From Streptomyces resistomycificus (GTDB lineage: Bacteria; Actinomycetota; Actinomycetes; Streptomycetales; Streptomycetaceae), in the NCBI RefSeq assembly GCF_001514265.1, contig NZ_KQ948988.1:124001-188000 (forward strand): 64,000 nt of DNA. Direction: 5' to 3'. The notes beneath the pieces are model-generated. The model worked only from the letters and a program-made list of their open reading frames with translations, did not search any database and was not told the DNA's origin. Positions within the stretch are counted from its first letter, which is position 1; each line of letters begins with the position of its first letter. A program made the position numbers and the translations under genes. Positions 61,401 to 64,000 of this stretch are shown piece by piece.

Positions 61401-62659
61401 TCCTTGCCGGTGTAGACCGGGTTCATGTCCCGGGTCTGCGGTGACGCCTTGCGCCCCTCCGCCTCCAGTTCCGCGCGGACGGCGGCGAAGAAGTCCCGCG
61501 GCACGGCGCTGACGAAGCGCGGCCAGAGGTAACGCTCGTTCCAGTCCCGGTGGATGCCCATCACCCAGCGGCACGGCGGCGCGTAGTCCCCGCCGACCGG
61601 GAGCAGCACGTTGCGGGTGAGCGCGACCTGCTTGAGCCCTTGGAACAGCTTGAGCGCCGCGGCCTCCGCCTCGGGCAGGGTCGGCGCGTTGTCGATCGCC
61701 CAGCCGGCGCCGTAGTGGTTGACCATGTACGCGGTCAGCAGTCCGCGTCCCGAGGGGGCGATCCAGCTGAACTCGGCCGGGAACTGCATCCGGTTGGGGT
61801 CCCTGGGCTCCTCGCCGAACACGGACAGCGTCGGCCCCCACTGGTGGAACGGCCCCCGCGCCCAGGAGCTGGAGGTGACCCCGGCGTCCGCCATCAGCCC
61901 CGGGAACTGCGGGTCGTGCCCGAACGCGTCCAGCTGCCAGGCGGTCTCCGGCGTGGCTCCCATGATCCCGCGCTGGAACCCGTCGCCGTACAGGGCGTTG
62001 CGCACGGTCGCCTCGGCGCCGGTGAGGTTGGTGTTCGGCTCGTTATAGGTACCGCCCATGATCTCGACGCGGCCGGTGCGGATCAGCTCGCGCAGGAAGG
62101 CGCGCTCCTCCGGGAAGGCGTCCCAGTACGGCTTGAGGTAGTCGACCTCCGCCAGCACGAAGGCGTACGCCGGGTCGCGTCGCGCCAGGTCGCAGTGGGC
62201 CCGCACCAGGCTCATCCCGGACTGGCCGCGGGAGTCGAAGGTACGGGCCGGCAGACCGGTGGCGGCGGGGTCGTCGGCGACGTCCCAGGTCTCGGTGTAG
62301 GCGGCCTGGGTGTTCCACCAGACGGGGTCGTAGTGGAAGTGGCTGACCATGAACATGGTCCAGCCGGGTTCGGCGGCGGTGAACTCGCCCGGGTGGTCGG
62401 CACGTCGGTCGCCGTCGACGGCGCTCACGGTGATCGCGCGCCGCTCGCCGGCGGCCAGCTCGGTGAGCACGGGTATCTCGACGCGGACGGTGCCGTCGTC
62501 GGGGACGGTGGCCTCGGTCTCCCCGGTGATCCCGGGGCCCTCGACGGTGAGACGGACGGTCCGGCCGGGGGTGTGGCTCAGCTCCACGGCCACCACCTGG
62601 CGCGGCCGCTCGGTGGTTCCGACGAAGAGCTCGGTCGACTCGACACAGGACACGCGCAC
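58427..62659 (-). CDS. GH38 alpha-mannosidase, large multidomain form
   Basis: 1410-residue zinc glycosidase. After an N-terminal beta-domain (about 1-95) the catalytic domain begins MFMVSHFHYDPVWWNTQAAY, with a zinc-binding His/Asp pair. The nucleophile Asp is in AWQLDAFGHDPQFP and a further His pair is in YGAHHDAVTGSESD. The large C-terminal beta-sandwich region follows, and near the end a NEW3-like domain (SVSFEVPPGWSAEPAALPY to HWLAARLSYGGQTY). It is longer than usual GH38 enzymes (about 850-1050). No signal peptide. GTG at 62659 has TAGGAG 5 bases upstream. Likely removes alpha-mannose from imported glycans. Confidence 0.88.
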   Translation of the reverse strand: MRVSCVESTELFVGTTERPRQVVAVELSHTPGRTVRLTVEGPGITGETEATVPDDGTVRVEIPVLTELAAGERRAITVSAVDGDRRADHPGEFTAAEPGWTMFMVSHFHYDPVWWNTQAAYTETWDVADDPAATGLPARTFDSRGQSGMSLVRAHCDLARRDPAYAFVLAEVDYLKPYWDAFPEERAFLRELIRTGRVEIMGGTYNEPNTNLTGAEATVRNALYGDGFQRGIMGATPETAWQLDAFGHDPQFPGLMADAGVTSSSWARGPFHQWGPTLSVFGEEPRDPNRMQFPAEFSWIAPSGRGLLTAYMVNHYGAGWAIDNAPTLPEAEAAALKLFQGLKQVALTRNVLLPVGGDYAPPCRWVMGIHRDWNERYLWPRFVSAVPRDFFAAVRAELEAEGRKASPQTRDMNPVYTGKDVSYIDTKQAQRYGETLLADAEAWATLASLVAGHPYPDAALDKAWRQLIYGAHHDAVTGSESDQVYIDLMTGWRELYDLAASVHADATQALADRVDPGTGADLVVFNSATWERRDVLTVADPGLVPLGDDFRPLPAVREEDGRLRVVVPEVPGMGLKALPLAAGSVPGWAPAEGTSIRNEFYEVTVDPARGGGVSSLRALAEGGRELLRPGDIGNELVVQEEYPRHPRFGEGPWHLTPTGTTAARSGDVRADIDVEHSPAGSRVTVRADLGLFRYTQRLTLWAGVDRLDVSTTVDGYDGADRLIRVRWPSDVRGGLPVHEVADAVIGRGFGFVEVDSERFPWTLDNPANTWFGLGSTARVAVHDESGLLLGHRSIGVAELVYADWDTAGELGTPLAAALVRAGVTATSTIAGGPRYGDLEVDSNLPDIRIAVGGPDRNSVVAEALGWDPAAGRELGRQLAERGVAAVWVAPRAGLREEWVPGADLRDLERLPLLVVAGAGPEDDAKAVDALIADLDDFGVTATAAGGGEALPPGDAWDGRGFAVLNRGTPGCVVTASGDLYMSLMRSCTGWPSGIWVDPPRRTAPDGSAFQLQRWSHTFEYAVVAGEGDWRELRLPARGHEFNHPLTARPRNGADASPLARSTTLLTLEPAREVLLDALKPLGSPLARGGVTPADPGRGVVVRMHEVNGRPVRARVHGPAGWVRGARADVLERAGQRLAPDRDGVLDVGLTGFEVATVLATPAPGGPPAAQDPGVAAHEPAQPVHTRYWLHNCGPAPRGNMPVAVYVSPAALTARGPVTATVRVGSELTDAPVSGSVSFEVPPGWSAEPAALPYALGPGGFTLAEVTVTPPADAEPGRHWLAARLSYGGQTYEDVVALDVPGGPAGPTLVCALDVERVTVRRGERVRVPVTVRNPTRGPVSGQLWAVSSWGTWPGVGPGVQGFTVAGGEQRECAIEVDGSALPPGSYWLMAKAGWHGCVAYTRAVELEVTA

Positions 62660-62710
62660 GGGGGCTCCTACCAGAGTGCTCGGCGGAGCCCCATCGTGAC
62701 ACCGAGGGGA

Positions 62711-62725
62711 TGGTTCAAACAACCA
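62711..62725. promoter_or_regulatory. RpiR-type box upstream of the GH38 operon
   Basis: TGGTTCAAACAACCA, same inverted arms as the box at 57659, 52 bases before the GH38 GTG. Confidence 0.7.
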
Positions 62726-62742
62726 TCCTTGCGTTTTCTCGG

Positions 62743-62757
62743 TGGTTCATCCATGCA
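62743..62757. promoter_or_regulatory. Second, degenerate RpiR-type box at the GH38 promoter
   Basis: TGGTTCATCCATGCA keeps the left half site. It is 32 bases from the first box (about three helical turns), between GH38 and the end of rpiR. Confidence 0.5.
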
Positions 62758-62770
62758 TCCTCGGTCGGGT

Positions 62771-63655
62771 TCAGCGCGCCCGGCGGCCCTTCACCGCGTG
62801 CTGCGGGGTGATGTGGTCGGTCAGCGCCAGGGAGGCGCTCGCACGCTGGTAGGACAGCTGGGCGACCCGGACGTACAGGCAGTCGATGAGGACGAGCACG
62901 GAGTGCCGGCCGCCGATGCTGCCCGTGCGGAAACTGGTCTCCGAGGAGGACGAGATCAGCCGGATGTCGGCGGCGCGGGCGAGCGGGGAGCGCGGGTCCG
63001 AGGTGATCGCCACCGTGGTGGCCCCGCGTTCCCTGGCCAGCTCGAAGGGCTCGAGGGTCTCGCGGATGGCCCCCGAGTGGGAGATGGCGATGGCGACGTC
63101 GGCCGGGGTGAGCAGGGCCGCGGAGGTGGTCGCGGCGTGCACCTCGGTCCAGCCGCGGACCGCGCAGCCGATCCGGAACAGCCGGGTCTCGGTCTCCTGC
63201 GCCACCGCTCCGCTGCCACCGACGCCGTAGACGTCGATGCGGCGGGCCCGGGCGGTGGCCTGGGCCGCGCGCTCGACGGCGTCCAGGTCGATCCGGTCGA
63301 TGGTCTGCTGGACCGCGCGCAGATCCGCGGTGCCGACGACCTGGACCACCCGTTCGAGGTCGTCGTCCGGCGAGATGTCCGGGCCGATCTCGGCGGTGCC
63401 CCAGTCGGAGACCTCGCCTCGGCCGCGCTCCTGGGCGAGCTCGATCAGCAGGTGCTGGTAGGAGTCCAGGCCGATCGCGCGGCAGAAGCGGGTCACCGTC
63501 GCCTGCGAGGTGCCTGTGCGGCGGCCCAGCTCGGCTGCCGAACAGTGGGTGACGGCGGCCGGATCCTCCAGGATCAGCTCGCCGACCTTCCGCAGGGAGC
63601 CGGCCAGTCGGGGCAGCTCGGTGCGGATCAGTGTGGTGACGTCCGTCGGGGGCAT
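62771..63655 (-). CDS. RpiR/MurR-family transcriptional regulator (HTH plus SIS domain)
   Basis: 294-residue regulator. The N-terminal HTH_6 domain (about 1-77) includes HCSAAELGRRTGTSQATVTR and FCRAIGLDSYQHLLIELAQ. The SIS domain (about 120-250), with RIDVYGVGGSGAVAQETETRL and AIAISHSGAIRETLE, should sense a sugar phosphate. It is divergent from the SIS-family sugar-phosphate gene and near the end of the GH38 gene. RpiR-type boxes at 63661, 63745, 62711, 57659 and 50942 make it the probable regulator of the whole island. ATG at 63655. Confidence 0.9.
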   Translation of the reverse strand: MPPTDVTTLIRTELPRLAGSLRKVGELILEDPAAVTHCSAAELGRRTGTSQATVTRFCRAIGLDSYQHLLIELAQERGRGEVSDWGTAEIGPDISPDDDLERVVQVVGTADLRAVQQTIDRIDLDAVERAAQATARARRIDVYGVGGSGAVAQETETRLFRIGCAVRGWTEVHAATTSAALLTPADVAIAISHSGAIRETLEPFELARERGATTVAITSDPRSPLARAADIRLISSSSETSFRTGSIGGRHSVLVLIDCLYVRVAQLSYQRASASLALTDHITPQHAVKGRRAR

Positions 63656-63660
63656 GCGAA

Positions 63661-63676
63661 GAATGTATCAGCCACC
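63661..63676. promoter_or_regulatory. RpiR-type box at the rpiR promoter
   Basis: GAATGTATCAGCCACC, 6 bases before the rpiR ATG; differs in one base from the box at 50942. Its position suggests autorepression. Confidence 0.6.
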
Positions 63677-63717
63677 GTTCGGGGTGCGGATTGAATACCA
63701 GGACCACTCATGATTTA

Positions 63718-63759
63718 TTGATTCACCGATGGAGATGTATAGGGTGGTTCAATCCATCA
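63718..63759 (+). promoter_or_regulatory. Promoter and RpiR-type box of the SIS gene
   Basis: TTGATT (63718-63723) and TAGGGT (63740-63745) with a 16-base spacer could be -35/-10. TGGTTCAATCCATCA (63745-63759) overlaps the expected transcript start, a typical repressor position. Confidence 0.6.
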
Positions 63760-63776
63760 GTAGTGGGGAGTGTCGC

Positions 63777-64000
63777 GTGTCCGTCGAGTCCGTCAGCGCC
63801 CAGGGGTTCGCGCGCGAGAGCCTGGCCGTCCTCCAGCACATCACCGAGTCCGCCCGCGAGGACGTGGCCCGCGCCGCCGAACTGATCGCCCGGTGCGTGA
63901 GCTCCGACGGCGTCATCCAGGCCTTCGGCACCGGCCACTCGCAGGCGATCGTCCTCGAACTCGCCGGCCGCGCAGGGGGTTTGGTCCCCACCAACCGGCT
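63777..64000 (+). CDS. SIS-domain sugar-phosphate protein (partial, runs off the window)
   Basis: First 74 residues of a SIS-fold protein. After an N-terminal helix pair (ESLAVLQHITESAREDVARA) comes the phosphosugar loop VIQAFGTGHSQAIVLELAGR. This matches the group annotated as sugar isomerase domain or UPF0309 proteins; the N terminus does not look like MurQ etherase. GGGGAG lies 6 bases before the GTG. Divergent from rpiR, whose boxes cover its promoter, so it probably processes the sugar phosphate made by the kinase at 50968. The 3' end is outside the window. Confidence 0.8.
   Translation, partial: MSVESVSAQGFARESLAVLQHITESAREDVARAAELIARCVSSDGVIQAFGTGHSQAIVLELAGRAGGLVPTNR

Noticed and set aside
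63777-64000. MurQ (N-acetylmuramic acid 6-phosphate etherase) as identity of the partial SIS gene
   Set aside because: The visible N terminus lacks the MurQ opening motif. The phosphosugar loop fits the wider sugar-isomerase SIS group, and the remainder lies outside the window.

Overview
The window is about 64 kb of very GC-rich DNA with Streptomyces-style gene structure: many GTG starts, 1-4 bp stop/start overlaps, strong third-position GC, Tat and lipoprotein signals, LacI-controlled sugar ABC operons without their own ATPase, and a conserved rnd - response regulator - DUF3000 - hemE - rhomboid - hemY - hemQ - zapE - murC - msrB gene order. I read it as a chromosomal segment of a Streptomyces. 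I found no rRNA, tRNA, CRISPR array, integrase or insertion sequence. The last gene runs off the right edge.

Layout. (1) 68-6035: a surface-polysaccharide locus. A UDP-N-acetylhexosamine-type 6-dehydrogenase and a hyaluronan-synthase-like processive glycosyltransferase face a coupled pair encoding a CBM3/GH16-like protein and a Tat-exported NodB deacetylase, with a perfect 19-bp-stem hairpin between them. (2) 6203-9546: fatty acid beta-oxidation (fadB/fadA-like) with a 16-bp palindrome in front. (3) 9670-16310: GH2 beta-mannosidase and a LacI regulator, divergent from a binding protein and two permeases. (4) 16399-26811: RNase D, an orphan response regulator, DUF3000, and the heme genes hemE, hemY and hemQ of the coproporphyrin-dependent route, interspersed with a rhomboid protease, a CoA-disulfide-reductase-like enzyme and a DUF4349 lipoprotein. 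(5) 26851-37935: secreted peptidase, TIGR04222 membrane protein, DUF4142 protein, a DUF692 (MNIO) enzyme with a C-terminal extension, a PTH2-like protein, a small Cys4 protein, a lipoprotein deacetylase, a Rieske/FAD oxidoreductase, a PhoX-like protein and an SPFH protein. (6) 38056-45468: SulP transporter with beta-carbonic anhydrase, secreted small protein, ZapE, a RibD-like reductase, MurC and MsrB. (7) 45493-47809: LacI regulator divergent from a secreted GH5 glucanase, with palindromic operators between them. (8) 48198-64000: a glycan-utilisation island: NagZ-type GH3, GH5-like hydrolase, BadF-type sugar kinase, second GH3, ABC importer, a 1410-residue GH38 alpha-mannosidase coupled to a His-tailed SurA-like protein, an RpiR regulator and a SIS sugar-phosphate protein (partial).

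How parts work together. Region 8 looks like one regulon. A motif close to TGGTTCAAWCAACCA recurs in front of the SIS gene, rpiR, the GH38 operon, the binding-protein operon and the kinase/GH5 divergent pair, so the RpiR protein is its likely regulator. Regions 3, 7 and 8 together take up and hydrolyse mannosides, beta-glucans and N-acetylhexosamine-containing glycans, presumably with a shared ATPase encoded elsewhere.

The most promising unusual items are the hyaluronan-synthase-like locus paired with an amino-sugar-type dehydrogenase, the DUF692/TIGR04222 neighbourhood, the in-window RpiR regulon, and a GH5-like gene whose start codon appears to be ATC.
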